In this document: positions 5,530-5,741 of the stretch, in pieces
Layout: every line of letters begins with the position of its first letter
Numbering within the stretch: the stretch's first letter is position 1
DNA from: Campylobacteraceae bacterium
GTDB lineage: Bacteria > Campylobacterota > Campylobacteria > Campylobacterales > JALSKU01
Assembly: GCA_015488975.1 (NCBI GenBank)
Contig: WFMT01000226.1
Location: 1-5,741, forward strand
Length of the DNA stretch: 5,741 nucleotides
Reading direction: 5' to 3'
The notes under the pieces: model-generated
The model's input: only the letters and a program-made list of their open reading frames with translations
What the model was told of the DNA's origin: nothing
Database searches by the model: none
Position numbers and translations under genes: made by a program

Positions 5530-5741
5530 TTATTGGCAAAGTTTGTAAAATTCATCAGGGAATTTTTTTATATGGCTAACTAAAACTGTCGCTACTGCCG
5601 GGGCAAATACGCATATAGTTTTTCCGTTTAGTAAGGTTGTTACATCCATTATGGTATCCATATCTTTTTTAGTGCCTTCTCCTGAGAGAATTTTTTGAAG
5701 AAGCCTGTCGCTCCAGCCTACTCCTTCTCTACAAGGCGTAC
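5530..5741 (-). CDS. nuoF: NADH-quinone oxidoreductase subunit F (NuoF), C-terminal fragment
   Basis: The minus strand from the right edge to TAA at 5532-5530 encodes the last ~70 residues of the 51-kDa, FMN- and NADH-binding subunit of respiratory complex I. TPCREGVGW is the end of the CGxCxPCREG motif that binds the [4Fe-4S] N3 cluster. About 45 residues later TIC supplies the fourth Cys ligand, followed by APAVATVLVSHIKKFPDEF, the usual C-terminal helix region of NuoF/HoxF proteins. The FMN and NADH sites and the start lie beyond the window. HoxF or a formate-dehydrogenase beta subunit shares this motif, so the assignment to complex I is likely but not certain. The gene is convergent with the ankyrin gene, the stops being 4 nt apart, leaving no room for a terminator between them. 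Confidence 0.8.
   Translation of the reverse strand, partial: TPCREGVGWSDRLLQKILSGEGTKKDMDTIMDVTTLLNGKTICVFAPAVATVLVSHIKKFPDEFYKLCQ

Overview
The window is AT-rich with compact gene packing and looks like a member of the Campylobacterota (Epsilonproteobacteria), probably a free-living, sulfur-oxidiser-like lineage rather than a classic pathogen. The reasons are the gene order ksgA - rnj - kdsD/kpsF (as I remember it, also the order of HP1431-HP1429 in Helicobacter pylori), an RNase J with a long Lys/Gln-rich N-terminal extension, extended -10 promoters, and a NuoF gene, which Campylobacter and Helicobacter lack. The genus is an inference.

Layout. Positions 1-460 (minus strand, running off the left edge) hold the wreck of a D12-class adenine-specific DNA methyltransferase. 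Its first ~22 residues and its C-terminal third are recognisable and in the same frame, but the catalytic middle is missing and four in-frame stops intervene. Positions 467-4135 (minus) are a tight operon. A single 893-codon frame joins a complete KsgA rRNA dimethyltransferase to a complete RNase J, followed 24 nt later by arabinose-5-phosphate isomerase (KdsD/KpsF). A divergent intergenic region at 4136-4235 carries a good sigma70 promoter for a SlyB-like glycine-zipper lipoprotein (4236-4673, plus). Next is a 121-bp non-coding element (4702-4822) with terminal inverted repeats, three internal hairpins and a flanking 7-bp direct repeat. A secreted ankyrin-repeat/thioredoxin-like protein follows (4848-5525, plus). 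The right end is the C-terminus of NuoF on the minus strand, convergent with the ankyrin gene and only 4 nt from it.

Two points deserve most attention. First, the KsgA-RNase J joint falls exactly on an A8 tract. Immediately upstream of the tract is a well-spaced Shine-Dalgarno and ATG in the neighbouring frame, and one extra A would restore two separate overlapping genes. The fusion is therefore a one-base event: a real fusion, a slippage-decoded locus, or a sequencing error. Second, the 121-bp element has the architecture of a miniature inverted-repeat transposable element (MITE), or of a structured RNA derived from one, and sits between a -10 box and the ankyrin gene.

Functionally, the operon combines ribosome maturation (KsgA), RNA decay (RNase J) and supply of the Kdo precursor for LPS (KdsD). 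The plus-strand genes encode envelope proteins. I see no CRISPR array, tRNA, rRNA or intact mobile element.
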